Shown in pieces: positions 20,365-33,200 of a stretch of DNA of 64,000 nucleotides; within the stretch, counting starts at the first letter, position 1; every line of letters begins with the position of its first letter. Both the position numbers and the translations under genes were made by a program. The notes beneath the pieces were generated by a model. It had not been told where the DNA came from and searched no databases. It saw only the letters and a program-made list of their open reading frames with translations. Source of the DNA: Psophocarpus tetragonolobus (lineage: Eukaryota; Streptophyta; Magnoliopsida; Fabales; Fabaceae); contig JAYMYS010000035.1 in the NCBI GenBank assembly GCA_037954015.1, positions 1,777,001-1,841,000 of the forward strand. The letters run 5' to 3'.

Positions 20365-23300
20365 ATGTAGAAGAAGTGGAAGAATGAGAAGAAAAGGAAG
20401 AAGAAGAAGATGTGGAAAGTGAAGAAGTTGAAGAAGATGAACAAGAGGAGGAAGAAGAAGTAGTGGAAGGAGGCGAGATGAAGAAGAAGAATTGGAACAA
20501 GGAGAAAAGGAGGAAAAGGAAGAAGGAGCGGAAGGGAAAGGAAGAAGTAGCAGAAGAAGTGGAATTTGGAGGAGAAGAGGAAGAAGAAGAAGAAGTGTAA
20601 GCATAAGATTTGGGGGAAGGAGAAAAAGAGGAAGAGCAACAATGGGAAGCAACAGAAGTGGGGGATGGAGAAAAAGAGAAAAGAGAAGACGAAAACGAAA
20701 GAAGAAGAAGTTGTGGAAGGAGAAGAAATGGAAGAAGAGGAAGAAGAAGAAGTGTAAGCAGAAGAAGTGGAAGAAGGAGACGAAAATGAAGAAGAACAAC
20801 AAGTAAAAGTAGAAGAAGTGGTAGAAGAAGAGAATAAGAGGAATAGTAGTGGAATGAAAGGACATGAAGAAGAAGACATGGAAGAAGGAGAACAGGAGGA
20901 GGTAGAAGAGGTGGCAGAAGGAGAAGAAGAGGAACAAGAAGAAGTGTAGAACGAGAAGAAAAGGAAGAAGTGCGAATGGAAGAAGGAGAACAATAGGAAG
21001 AAGAAGAAGTGGAAGAACGAGAAGAAAAGGCAGAAGTGCAAGTGGAAGAAGGAGAACAATAGGAAGAATAAGAACTGGAAGAATGAGAAAAAGAGGAGGA
21101 AGAAGAAGCAATGGAAGGAAAGGGGATGAAGAAGAAGTGGAACAAGGAGGAGAAGAAGAAGGGGAGGAAGAAGAAGTAGTGTAGGCAGAAGAAGGGCAAG
21201 AAGGAGAACAGAGGGAAGAAGAACAATAAGTGGATGTAGTAGAAGTGGAAGAAGGTGAACAAGAGGAAGAAGAAGAAGTAGTTGAAGGAGTGGGGATGAT
21301 GGAGAAGAAGTAGAGTAACTAGAAGAAGTGGAAGAAGGTGAATAAGAGGAAGAAGAAGAAGTAGTTGAAGGAGTGGGGATGATGGAGAAGAAGTGGAAGA
21401 AGGAGAACAAGAGGTAGAAATGCACGTGGAAGCAGAAGAAGGCGAAAAAGAGGGATATGACGAAGGAAAGGAAGAAGAAGAAGGAGATGAAGAGGAAGAA
21501 AAGGAAGGAAAGGAGAGGATGAAGAAGAAGTGGAAGAAAGAGAACAAGAGGAGGCAGGAGAAGTGGAAGAAAGATAAGAAGAGGAAGAAGAAGTAGAGTA
21601 ACTAGAAGAAGTGGAAGAAGGAGAAGAAAAGGAAGAAGAAAAAGATGTGGAAAGTGAAGAAGTTGAAGAAGGTGAACAAGAGGAGGAAGAAGAAGTAGTG
21701 GAAGGAGGTGAGATGAAGAAGAAGAATTGGAACGAGGAGAAAAGGAGGAAAAGGAAGAAGGCGGGGAAGGGAAGGGAAGAAGAAGCAGAAGAAGTGGAAT
21801 CTGGAGGAGAAGAGGAAGAAGAAGAAGAAGTGTAAGCATAAGATTTGGGGGAAGGAGAAGAAAAGGAAGACCAACAATTGGAAGCAACAGAAGTGTGGGG
21901 ATGGAAAAAAAGAGGAGGGAGAAGACAGAAAGGAAAGAAGAAGAAGTTGTGGAAGGAGAAGAAATGGAAGAAGAGGAACAAGAAGACGTGTAAGCAGAAG
22001 AAGAGGAAGAAGGAGACGAAAATGAAGAAGAACAACAAGTAGAAGTAGAAGAAGTGGTAGAAGTAGTGGAATGAAAGGAGATGAAGAAGAAGAAGTGCAA
22101 GAAGGAGAAGAAGAGTAAGAAGAAGAAGTGGAAGAAGGAGAAGAAAAGGAAGAAGTGCAAGTGGAAGAAGGAGAACAATAGGAAGAAGAAGAACTAGAAG
22201 AATGAGAAAAAGAGTAAGAAGAAAAGCAATGGAAGGAAAGGGGATGAAGAAGAAGTGGAATAAGGAGGAGAAGAAGAAGGGGAGGAAGAAAAAGTAGTGT
22301 AGGCAGAAGAAGGGCAAGAAGGAGAAGAGAGGGAAGAAGAAGAACAAGTGGATGTAGTAGAAGTGGAAGAAGGTGAACAAGAGGAAGAAGAAGAAGTAGT
22401 TGAAGGAGTGGGGATGATGGAGAAGAAGTGGAAGAAGGAGAACAAGAGGTAGAAATGCAAGTGGAAGCAGAAGAAGGACAAAAAGAGGGATATAACAAAG
22501 GAATGGAAGAAGAAGAAGGAGATGAAGAGGATGAAAAGAAAGGAAAGGAGAGGATGAAGAAGATGTGGAAGAAAGAGAACAAGAGGAGGCAGGAGAAGTG
22601 GAAGAAAGATAAGAAGAGGAAGAAGAAGGAGAGTAACTAGAAGAAGTGGAAGAAGGAGAACAAAAGGAAGAAGAAGAAGAAGTGGAAAGTGAAGAAGGTG
22701 AACAAGATGAGGAAGAAGAAGTAATGGAAGGAGGTAAGATGAAGAAGAAGAATTGGAACAAGGAGAAAGGGAGGAAAAGGAAGAAGGAGGGGAAGGGAAG
22801 GGAAGAAGAAGCAGAAGAAGTGGAAGCTGTAGGAGAAGAGGAAGAAGAAGAAGAAGTGTAAGCATAAGATTTGGGGGAAGGACAAGAAGAGGAAGAGCAA
22901 CAATGGGAAGCAACAGAAGTGGGGGATGGAGAAAAAGAGGAAGGAGAAGACGGAAAGGAAAGAAGAAGAAGTTGTGGAAGGAGAAGAAATGGAAGAAGAG
23001 GAACCAGAAGAAGTGTAACCAGAAGAAGCGATAGAAGGAGACGAAAATGAAGAAGAACAACAAGTAGAAGTAGAAGAAGTGGTAGAAGTAGTGGAATGAA
23101 AGGAGATGAAGAAGAAGAAGCGGAAGAAGGAGAACGGGAGGAGGGAGAAGAGGTGGCAGAAGGAGAAGAAGAAGTGGAATAACGAGAAGAAAAAGAAGTG
23201 CAAGTTGGAGAAGGAGAACAATAGGAAGAAGAAGAAGAAGTGGAAGAATGAGAAAAAGAAGACGAAGAAGAAGCATTGGAAGGAAAGGGGATGAAGAAGA

Positions 23301-26300
23301 AGTGGAACAAGGAGGAGGAGAAGAAGGGGGGAAAGAAGAAGTAGTGTAGGCAGAAGAAGGGCAAGAAGGAGAAGAGAGGGAAGAAGAAGAACAAGTGGAT
23401 ATAGAAGAAGTGGAAGAATGAGAAGAAAAGGAAGAAGAAGAAGATGTGGAAAGTGAAGAAGTTGAAGAAGATGAACAAGAGGAGGAAGAAGAAGTAGTGG
23501 AAGGAGGCGAGATGAAGAAGAAGAATTGGAACAAGGAGAAAAGGAGGAAAAGGAAGAAGGAGGGGAAGGGAAAGGAAGAAGTAGCAGAAGAAGTGGAATT
23601 TGGAGGAGAAGAGGAAGAAGAAGAAGAAGTGTAAGCATAAGATTTGGGGAAGGAGAAAAAGAGGAAGAGCAACAATGGGAAGCAACAGAAGTGGGGGATG
23701 GAGAAAAAGAGAAAAGAGAAGACGAAAACGAAAGAAGAAGAAGTTGTGGAAGGAGAAGAAATGGAAGAAGAGGAAGAAGAAGAAGTGTAAGCAGAAGAAG
23801 TGGAAGAAGGAGACGAAAATGAAGAAGAACAACAAGTAAAAGTAGAAGAAGTGGTAGAAGAAGAGAATAAGAGGAATAGTAGTGGAATGAAAGGACATGA
23901 AGAAGAAGACATGGAAGAAGGAGAACAGGAGGAGGTAGAAGAGGTGGCAGAAGGAGAAGAAGAGGAACAAGAAGAAGTGTAGAACGAGAAGAAAAGGAAG
24001 AAGTGCGAATGGAAGAAGGAGAACAATAGGAAGAAGAAGAAGTGGAAGAACGAGAAGAAAAGGCAGAAGTGCAAGTGGAAGAAGGAGAACAATAGGAAGA
24101 ATAAGAACTGGAAGAATGAGAAAAAGAGGAGGAAGAAGAAGCAATGGAAGGAAAGGGGATGAAGAAGAAGTGGAACAAGGAGGAGAAGAAGAAGGGGAGG
24201 AAGAAGAAGTAGTGTAGGCAGAAGAAGGGCAAGAAGGAGAACAGAGGGAAGAAGAACAATAAGTGGATGTAGTAGAAGTGGAAGAAGGTGAACAAGAGGA
24301 AGAAGAAGAAGTAGTTGAAGGAGTGGGGATGATGGAGAAGAAGTAGAGTAACTAGAAGAAGTGGAAGAAGGTGAATAAGAGGAAGAAGAAGAAGTAGTTG
24401 AAGGAGTGGGGATGATGGAGAAGAAGTGGAAGAAGGAGAACAAGAGGTAGAAATGCACGTGGAAGCAGAAGAAGGCGAAAAAGAGGGATATGACGAAGGA
24501 AAGGAAGAAGAAGAAGGAGATGAAGAGGAAGAAAAGGAAGGAAAGGAGAGGATGAAGAAGAAGTGGAAGAAAGAGAACAAGAGGAGGCAGGAGAAGTGGA
24601 AGAAAGATAAGAAGAGGAAGAAGAAGTAGAGTAACTAGAAGAAGTGGAAGAAGGAGAAGAAAAGGAAGAAGAAAAAGATGTGGAAAGTGAAGAAGTTGAA
24701 GAAGGTGAACAAGAGGAGGGAGAAGAAGTAGTGGAAGGAGGTGAGATGAAGAAGAAGAATTGGAACGAGGAGAAAAGGAGGAAAAGGAAGAAGGCGGGGA
24801 AGGGAAGGGAAGAAGAAGCAGAAGAAGTGGAATCTGGAGGAGAAGAGGAAGAAGAAGAAGAAGTGTAAGCATAAGATTTGGGGGAAGGAGAAGAAAAGGA
24901 AGACCAACAATTGGAAGCAACAGAAGTGTGGGGATGGAAAAAAAGAGGAGGGAGAAGACAGAAAGGAAAGAAGAAGAAGTTGTGGAAGGAGAAGAAATGG
25001 AAGAAGAGGAACAAGAAGACGTGTAAGCAGAAGAAGAGGAAGAAGGAGACGAAAATGAAGAAGAACAACAAGTAGAAGTAGAAGAAGTGGTAGAAGTAGT
25101 GGAATGAAAGGAGATGAAGAAGAAGAAGTGCAAGAAGGAGAAGAAGAGTAAGAAGAAGAAGTGGAAGAAGGAGAAGAAAAGGAAGAAGTGCAAGTGGAAG
25201 AAGGAGAACAATAGGAAGAAGAAGAACTAGAAGAATGAGAAAAAGAGTAAGAAGAAAAGCAATGGAAGGAAAGGGGATGAAGAAGAAGTGGAATAAGGAG
25301 GAGAAGAAGAAGGGGAGGAAGAAAAAGTAGTGTAGGCAGAAGAAGGGCAAGAAGGAGAAGAGAGGGAAGAAGAAGAACAAGTGGATGTAGTAGAAGTGGA
25401 AGAAGGTGAACAAGAGGAAGAAGAAGAAGTAGTTGAAGGAGTGGGGATGATGGAGAAGAAGTGGAAGAAGGAGAACAAGAGGTAGAAATGCAAGTGGAAG
25501 CAGAAGAAGGACAAAAAGAGGGATATAACAAAGGAATGGAAGAAGAAGAAGGAGATGAAGAGGATGAAAAGAAAGGAAAGGAGAGGATGAAGAAGATGTG
25601 GAAGAAAGAGAACAAGAGGAGGCAGGAGAAGTGGAAGAAAGATAAGAAGAGGAAGAAGAAGGAGAGTAACTAGAAGAAGTGGAAGAAGGAGAACAAAAGG
25701 AAGAAGAAGAAGAAGTGGAAAGTGAAGAAGGTGAACAAGATGAGGAAGAAGAAGTAATGGAAGGAGGTAAGATGAAGAAGAAGAATTGGAACAAGGAGAA
25801 AGGGAGGAAAAGGAAGAAGGAGGGGAAGGGAAGGGAAGAAGAAGCAGAAGAAGTGGAAGCTGTAGGAGAAGAGGAAGAAGAAGAAGAAGTGTAAGCATAA
25901 GATTTGGGGGAAGGACAAGAAGAGGAAGAGCAACAATGGGAAGCAACAGAAGTGGGGGATGGAGAAAAAGAGGAAGGAGAAGACGGAAAGGAAAGAAGAA
26001 GAAGTTGTGGAAGGAGAAGAAATGGAAGAAGAGGAACCAGAAGAAGTGTAACCAGAAGAAGCGATAGAAGGAGACGAAAATGAAGAAGAACAACAAGTAG
26101 AAGTAGAAGAAGTGGTAGAAGTAGTGGAATGAAAGGAGATGAAGAAGAAGAAGCGGAAGAAGGAGAACGGGAGGAGGGAGAAGAGGTGGCAGAAGGAGAA
26201 GAAGAAGTGGAATAACGAGAAGAAAAAGAAGTGCAAGTTGGAGAAGGAGAACAATAGGAAGAAGAAGAAGAAGTGGAAGAATGAGAAAAAGAAGACGAAG

Positions 26301-27080
26301 AAGAAGCATTGGAAGGAAAGGGGATGAAGAAGAAGTGGAACAAGGAGGAGGAGAAGAAGGGGGGAAAGAAGAAGTAGTGTAGGCAGAAGAAGGGCAAGAA
26401 GGAGAAGAGAGGGAAGAAGAAGAACAAGTGGATATAGAAGAAGTGGAAGAATGAGAAGAAAAGGAAGAAGAAGAAGATGTGGAAAGTGAAGAAGTTGAAG
26501 AAGATGAACAAGAGGAGGAAGAAGAAGTAGTGGAAGGAGGCGAGATGAAGAAGAAGAATTGGAACAAGGAGAAAAGGAGGAAAAGGAAGAAGGAGGGGAA
26601 GGGAAAGGAAGAAGTAGCAGAAGAAGTGGAATTTGGAGGAGAAGAGGAAGAAGAAGAAGAAGTGTAAGCATAAGATTTGGGGAAGGAGAAAAAGAGGAAG
26701 AGCAACAATGGGAAGCAACAGAAGTGGGGGATGGAGAAAAAGAGAAAAGAGAAGACGAAAACGAAAGAAGAAGAAGTTGTGGAAGGAGAAGAAATGGAAG
26801 AAGACGAAGAAGAAGAAGTGTAAGCAGAAGAAGTGGAAGAAGGAGACGAAAATGAAGAAGAACAACAAGTAGAAGTAGAAGAAGTGGTAGAAGGAGAGAA
26901 TGAGAGGAATAGTAGTGGAATGAAAGGACATGAAGAAGAAGACGTGGAAGAAGGAGAACAGGAGGAGGTAGAAGAGGTGGCAGAAGGAGAAGAAGAGGAA
27001 CAAGAAGAAGTGTAGAACGAGAAGAAAAGGAAGAAGTGCGAATGGAAGAAGGAGAACAATAGAAAGAAGAAGAAGTGGAA
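20365..27080. repeat. Higher-order repeat: 3033-bp unit, about 2.2 copies
   Basis: 20365-23398 and 23399-26431 match almost perfectly at an offset of 3033-3034 bp, and a third partial copy runs to about 27080. Each unit holds about three diverged monomers. The only length change I noticed is one G in the GGGGGAAGG run (20612 against 23646). Shared rare variants include GGAACAAGAAGACGTG, GAAGTGTGGGGATGG, GGATATAACAAAGG and GTGTAACCAGAAG. The near identity indicates recent unequal exchange or duplication, or an assembly duplicate. Confidence 0.85.
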
Positions 27081-28739
27081 GAATGAGAAAAAGAGGAGGA
27101 AGAAGAAGCGATGGAAGGAAAGGGGATGAAGAAGAAGTGGAACAAGGAGCAGAAGAAGAAGGGGAGGAAGAAGAAGTAGTGTAGATAGAAGAAGGGCAAG
27201 AGGAGAAGAGAGGGAAGAAGAAGAACAAGTGGATTTAGTAGAAGTGGAAAAAGGTGCACAAGAGGAAGAAGAAGTAGTTGATGGAGTGGGGATGATCGAG
27301 AAAAAGTGGAAGAAGGAGAACAAGAGGTAGAAATGCAAGTGGAAGTAGAAGAAGGAGAAAAAGAGGGATATGACGAAGGAAAGGAAGAAGAAGAAGGAGA
27401 TGAAGAGGAAGAAAAGAAAGGAAAGGAGAGGATGAAGAAGAAATGGAAGAAAGAGCACAAGAGGAGGCAGGAGAAGTGGAAGAAAGATAAGAAGAGGAAG
27501 AAGTGGAAGAAGGAGAAGAAAAGGAAGAAGACGAATATGTGCAAAGTGAAGAAGTTGAAGAAGGTGAACAAGAGGAGGAAGAAGAAGCAGTGGAAGGGGG
27601 TGAGATGAAGAAGAAGAATTGGAACAAGGAGTAAAGGAGGAAAAGGAAGAAGGAGGGGAAGGGAAGGGAAGAAGAAGCAGAAGAAGTGGAATCTGGAGGA
27701 GAAGAGGAAGAAGAAGAAGTGTATGCGTAAGATTTGGGGGAAGGAGGAGAAGAGGAAGGGCAACAATGGGAAGCAACAGAAGTGGGGGATAGAGAAAAAG
27801 AAGAAGGAGAAGATGAAAAGGAAAGAAGAAGTTGTGGAAGGAGAAGAATTGTAAGCAAAAGAAGCGGAAGTAGGAGACAAAAATGAAGAAGAACAATAAG
27901 TAGAATTAGAAGAAGTGGTAGAAGGAGAGAATAAGAGGAATAAGAGGAAGTAGTGGAATGAAAGGAGATGAAGAAGAAGAAGTGGAAGAAGGAGAACGGG
28001 AGGAGGAAGAAGAGGTGGCAGAAGGAGAAGAAGAGGAAGAAGAAGAAGAGGAAGAAGAAGAAGTGGAAGAACGAGAAGAAAAGGAAGAAGTGCAAGTGGA
28101 AGAAAGAGAAATATAGGAGGAGAAGCAGAAGGGGAGGAGGAAGAAGTAATGTAGGCAGAAGAAGGGCAAGAAGGAGAAGAGAGGGAAGAAGAAGAACAAG
28201 TTGATGTAGTAGAAGTCGATGAAGGTGAATAAGAGGAAGAAGAAGAAGTAGTTGAAGGAGTGGGGATGATGGAGAAGAAGTGGAAGAAGGAGAACAAGAG
28301 GTAGAAATGCAAGTGGAAGCAGAAGAAGGAGAAAAAGACGGATATGACGAAGGAAAGGAAGAAGAAGAAGGAGATGAAGAGGAAGAAAGAAAGGAAAGGA
28401 GAGGATGAAGAAGAAGTAGAAGAAAGAGAACAAGAGGAGGCAGGAGAACTGGAAGAAGGAGAAGACAAGGAAGAAGAAGAAGATGTTGAAAGTGAAGAAG
28501 GTTAACAAGAGGAGGAAGAAGAAGTAGTGTAAGCGGAAGAAGAGGAAGAAGGAAGAAGCAGAAGAAGAAGTGGAAGAATGAGGAGAAAAGGAAGAAGTGC
28601 AAGTGGAAGAAGGAGAACAATAGGAAGAAGAAGAAGAAGTGGAAGAATGGGAAAAAGAGGAAGAAGAAGAAGTAATGGAAGGAAAGGGGATGAGGAAGAA
28701 GTGGAACAAGGATGAGAAGAAGAAGGGGAGGAAGAAGAA

Positions 28740-30252
28740 GTAGTGTAGGCAGAAGACGGGCAAGAAGGAGAAGAGAGGGAAGAAGAAGAACAAGTGGATG
28801 TAGTAGAAGTGGAAGAAGGTGAACAAGAGGAAGAAGAAGAGGTAGTTGAAGGAGTGGCGATGATGGAGAAGAAGTGGAAGAAGGAGAACAAGAGGTAGAA
28901 ATGCAAGTGGAAGCAGAAGAAGGAGAAAAAGAGGGATATGACGAGGGAAAGGAAGAAGAAGAAGGACATAAAGAGGAAGAAAAGAAAGGAAAGGACAGGA
29001 TGAAGAAGAAATGGAAGAAAGAGAACATGAGGAGGCAGGAGAAGTGGAAGAAAGATAAGAAGAGGTAGAAGAAGGAGAGTAACTAGAAGAAGTGGAAGAA
29101 GGAGAAGAAATGGAAGAAGAAGAAGATGTGGAAAGTGAGGAAGTTGAAGAAGGTGAATAAGAGGTGGAAGAAGAAGTAGTTGAAGGAGGTGAGATGAAGA
29201 AGAAGAATTGGAACAAGGAGTAAAGGAGGAAAAGGAAGAAGGAGGGGAAGGGAAGGGAATAAGAAGCAGAAGAAGTGGAATCTGGAGGTGAAGAGGAAGA
29301 AGAAGAAGAAGTGTATGCGTAAGATTTGGGGGAAGGAGGAGAAGAGGAAGAGCAACAATGGCAAGCAACAGAAGTGGGGGATAAAGAAAAAGACGAAGGA
29401 GAAGATGGAAAGGAAAGAAGAAGAAGTTGTGGAAGGAGAAGAATTGTAAGCAGAAGTAGCGGAAGAAGGAGACAAAAATGAAGAAGAACAACAAGTAGAA
29501 TTAGAAGAACTGGTTGAAGGAGAGAATAAGAGGAATAACAGGAAGTAGTGGAATGAAAGGAGACGAAGAAGAAGAAGTGGAAGAAGGAGAACAGGAGGAG
29601 GAAGAAGAGGTGGCAGAAGGAGAAAAAGAGGAAGAAGAAGAAGTGGAAGAACGAGAAGAAAAGGCAGAAGTGCAAGTGGAAGAAGGAGAACAATAGGAAG
29701 AATAAGAACTGGAAGAATGAGAAAAAGAGGAGGAAGAAGAAGCAATGGAAGGAAAGGGGATGAAGAAGAAGTGGAACAAGGAGGAGAAGAAGAAGGGGAG
29801 GAAGAAGAAGTAGTGTAGGCAGAAGACGGGCAAGAAGGAGAAGAGAGGGAAGAAGAAGAACAAGTGGATGTAGTAGAAGTGGAAGAAGGTGAACAAGAGG
29901 AAGAAGAAGAGGTAGTTGAAGGAGTGGCGATGATGGAGAAGAAGTGGAAGAAGGAGAACAAGAGGTAGAAATGCAAGTGGAAGCAGAAGAAGGAGAAAAA
30001 GAGGGATATGACGAGGGAAAGGAAGAAGAAGAAGGACATGAAGAGGAAGAAAAGAAAGGAAAGGACAGGATGAAGAAGAAATGGAAGAAAGAGAACATGA
30101 GGAGGCAGGAGAAGTGGAAGAAAGATAAGAAGAGGTAGAAGAAGGAGAGTAACTAGAAGAAGTGGAAGAAGGAGAAGAAATGGAAGAAGAAGAAGATGTG
30201 GAAAGTGAGGAAGTTGAAGAAGGTGAATAAGAGGTGGAAGAAGAAGTAGTTG
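28740..30252. repeat. Tandem monomer duplication, offset about 1070 bp
   Basis: 28740-29180 and 29810-30252 are nearly identical and share private variants: GCAGAAGACGGGCAAG, GGAGTGGCGATGATGG, GAGAACATGAGGAGGC and AAGTGAGGAAGTTG. The sequence between them has been rearranged relative to a simple monomer. Confidence 0.75.
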
Positions 30253-33200
30253 AAGGAGGTGAAGAGGAAGAAGGAGAAAAAGAGGGATATGACGAAGGAA
30301 AGGAAGAAGAAGAAGGAGATGAAGAGGAAGAAAAGAAAGGAAAGGAGAGGATGAAGAAGAAGTAGAAGAAAGAGAACAAGAGGAGGCACGAGAACTGGAA
30401 GAAGGAGAAGAAAAGGAAGAAGAAGAAGATGCAAGAAGGTGAACAAGAGGAGGAAGAAGAAGTAGTGTAAGCGAAAGAAAAGGAAGAAGGAAGAAGCAGA
30501 AGAAGAAGTGGAAGAATGAGAAGAAAAGGAAGAAGTGCAAGTGGAAGAGGGAGAACAATAGGAAGAAGAAGACGAAGTGGAAGAATGAGAAAATGAGGAG
30601 GAAGAAGAAGCAATGGAAGGAAAGGGGATGAAGAAGAAGTGGAAGAAAGCGAAGAAGAGCAGGCAGGAGAAGTGGAAGAAAGATAAGAAGACGAAGAAGA
30701 AGGAGAGTAACTAGAAGAAGTGGAAGAAGGAGAAGAAAAGGAAGAAGAAGAAGATGTGGAAAGTGAAGAAGTTGAAGATGGTGAACAAGAGGATGAAGAA
30801 GAAGTAGTGGAAGGAGGTGAGATGAAGAAGAAGAATTGGAACAAGGAGAAAAGGAGGAAAAGGAAGAAGGAGGGGAAGGGAAGGGAAGGGAAGAAGAAGC
30901 ATAAGAAGTGGAATCTGGAGGAGAAGAGGAAGAAGCAGAAGAAGTGTAAGCATAAGATTTGAGGGAAGGAGAAGAAGAGGAAGAGCAACAATGGGAAGCA
31001 ACAGAAGTGGGGGATGGAGAAAAGGAGGAAGGGAAAGACAGAAGGGTAAGAAGAAGCAGTTGTGGAAGGAGAAGAAATGGAAGAAGAGGGAGAAGAAGAA
31101 GTGTAAGCAGAAGAAGCAGAAGAAGGAGACGAAAATAAAGAAGAAGAACAAGTAGAAGTAGAAGAAGTGGTAGAAGTACTGGAATGAAAGGAGATGAAGA
31201 AGAAGAAGAAGTGGAAGAAGGAGAATGGGAGGAGGGAGAAGAGGTGACAGAAGCAGAAGAAGAGGAAGTGGAAGAAGAAGAAGAGGAAGAAGAAGAAGTG
31301 AAAGAACGAGAGGAAAAGGAAGAAGTGCAAATGGGAGAAGGAGAAGAATAGGAAGAAGAAGAAGAAGTGTAAGAATGAGAAAAAAAGGAGGAAGAAGAAG
31401 CAATGGAAGGAAAGGGGATGAAGAAGAAGCGGAACAAGGAGGAGAAGAAGAAGCGGAGGAAGAAGAAGTAGTGTAGGCAGAAGAAGGGCAAGAAGGAGCA
31501 GTGAGGGAAGAAGAAGAACAAGTGGATGTACTAGAGGTGGAAGAAGAAGAGGAAGAAGAAGGAGAATAACTAGAAGAAGTGGAAGAAGGAGAAGAAAGGA
31601 AGAAGAAGAAGATGTGGAAATTGAAGAAGTTGAAGAAGGTGAACAAGAGGAGGAAGAAGAAGTAGTGGAAGGAGGTGAGATGAAGAAGAAGAATTGGAAC
31701 AAGGAGAAAAGGAGGAAAAGGAAGAAGGAAGGGAAGGGAAGGGAAGAAGAAGGAGAAGAAGTGGAATCTGGAGGAGAAAAGGAAGAAGAAGAAGAAGTGT
31801 AAGCATAAGATTTGGGGGAAGGAGAAGAAGAGGAAGAGCAACAATGGGAAGAAACAGAAGTGGGGGATGGAGAAAAAGAGAAAGGAGAAGACGAAAAGGA
31901 AAGAAGAAGAAGTTGTGGAAGGAGAAGAAATGGAAGAACAGGAAGAAGAAGAAGTGTAAGCAGAAGAAGCGGAAGAAGGAGACGAAAATCAAGAAGAACA
32001 ACAAGTAGAAGTAGAAGAAGTGGTAGAAGGAGAGAATAAGAGGAATAGGAGGAAGTAGTGGAATGAAAGGAGATGAAGAAGAAGAAGTGGAAGAAGGAGA
32101 ACGGGAAGAGGAAGAAGAGGTGGCAGAAGGAGAAGAAGAGGAAGAAGAAGAAGTGGTAGAACGAGAAGAAAAGGAAGAAGTGCAAGTGCAAGACGGAGAA
32201 CAATAGGAAGAAGAAGAAGAAGTGGAAGAATGAGAAAAAGAGGAGGAAGATGAAGCAATGGAAGGAAATGGGAATGAAGAAGAAATGGAACAAGGAGTAG
32301 AAGAAGAAGGGGAGGAAGAAGAAGTAGTGCAGGCAGAAGAAGGGCAAGAAGGAGAAGACAGGGAAGAAGAAGAAGAAGTGGATGTAGTAGAGGTGGAAGA
32401 AGGTGAACAAGAGGAAGAAGAAGAAGGGCAAGAAGGAGAAGACAGGGAAGAAGAAGAACAAGTGGATGTAGTAGAGGTGGAAGAAGGTGAACAAGAGGAA
32501 GAAGAAGAAGTAGTTGAAGGAGTGGGGATGATGGAGAAGAAGTGGAAGAAGGAGAACAAGAGGTAGAAATGCAAGTGGAAGCAGAAGATGGAGAAAAAGA
32601 GGGATATGAGGAAGGAAAGGAAGAAGACGAAGGAGATGAAGAGGAAGAAAAGAAAGGAAAGGAGAGGATGAAGAAGAAGTGGAAGAAAGAGAACAAGAGG
32701 AGGCAGGAGAAGAGGAAGAAAGATAAGAAGAGGAAGAAGAAGGAGAGTAACTAGAAGAAGTGGAAGAAGGGGAAGAAAAGGAAGTAGAAGAAGATGTGGA
32801 AAGTCAAGAAGGTGAATAAGAGGAGGAAGAAGAAGTAGTGGAAGGAGGTAAGATGAAGAAGAAGAATTGGAACAAGGCGAAAAGGAGGAAAAGGAAGAAG
32901 GAGGGGAAGGGAAGGGAAGGGAAGGGAAGAAGAAGCAGAAGAAGTGGAATCTGGAGGGAAAGAGGAAGAAGAAGAAGTAGTGTAAGCATAAGATTTGGGG
33001 GAAGAAGAAAAAGAGGAAGAATGAGAAGAAAAGGAAGAAGTGCAAGGGGAAGAGGGAGAACAATAGGAAGAAGAAGAAGTAGTGGAAGAATGAGAAAAAG
33101 AGGAGGAAGAAGAAGCAATGGAAGGAAAGGGGATGAAGAAGAAGTGGAACAAGGACGAGAAGAAAAAGGGCAGGAAGAAGAAGTAGTGTAGGCAGAAGAC

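Noticed and set aside
20365..27080. CRISPR-like or other prokaryotic repeat-spacer array
   Set aside because: Units are kilobases long with no short repeat/unique spacer pattern, and the surroundings are plant LTR retrotransposons.
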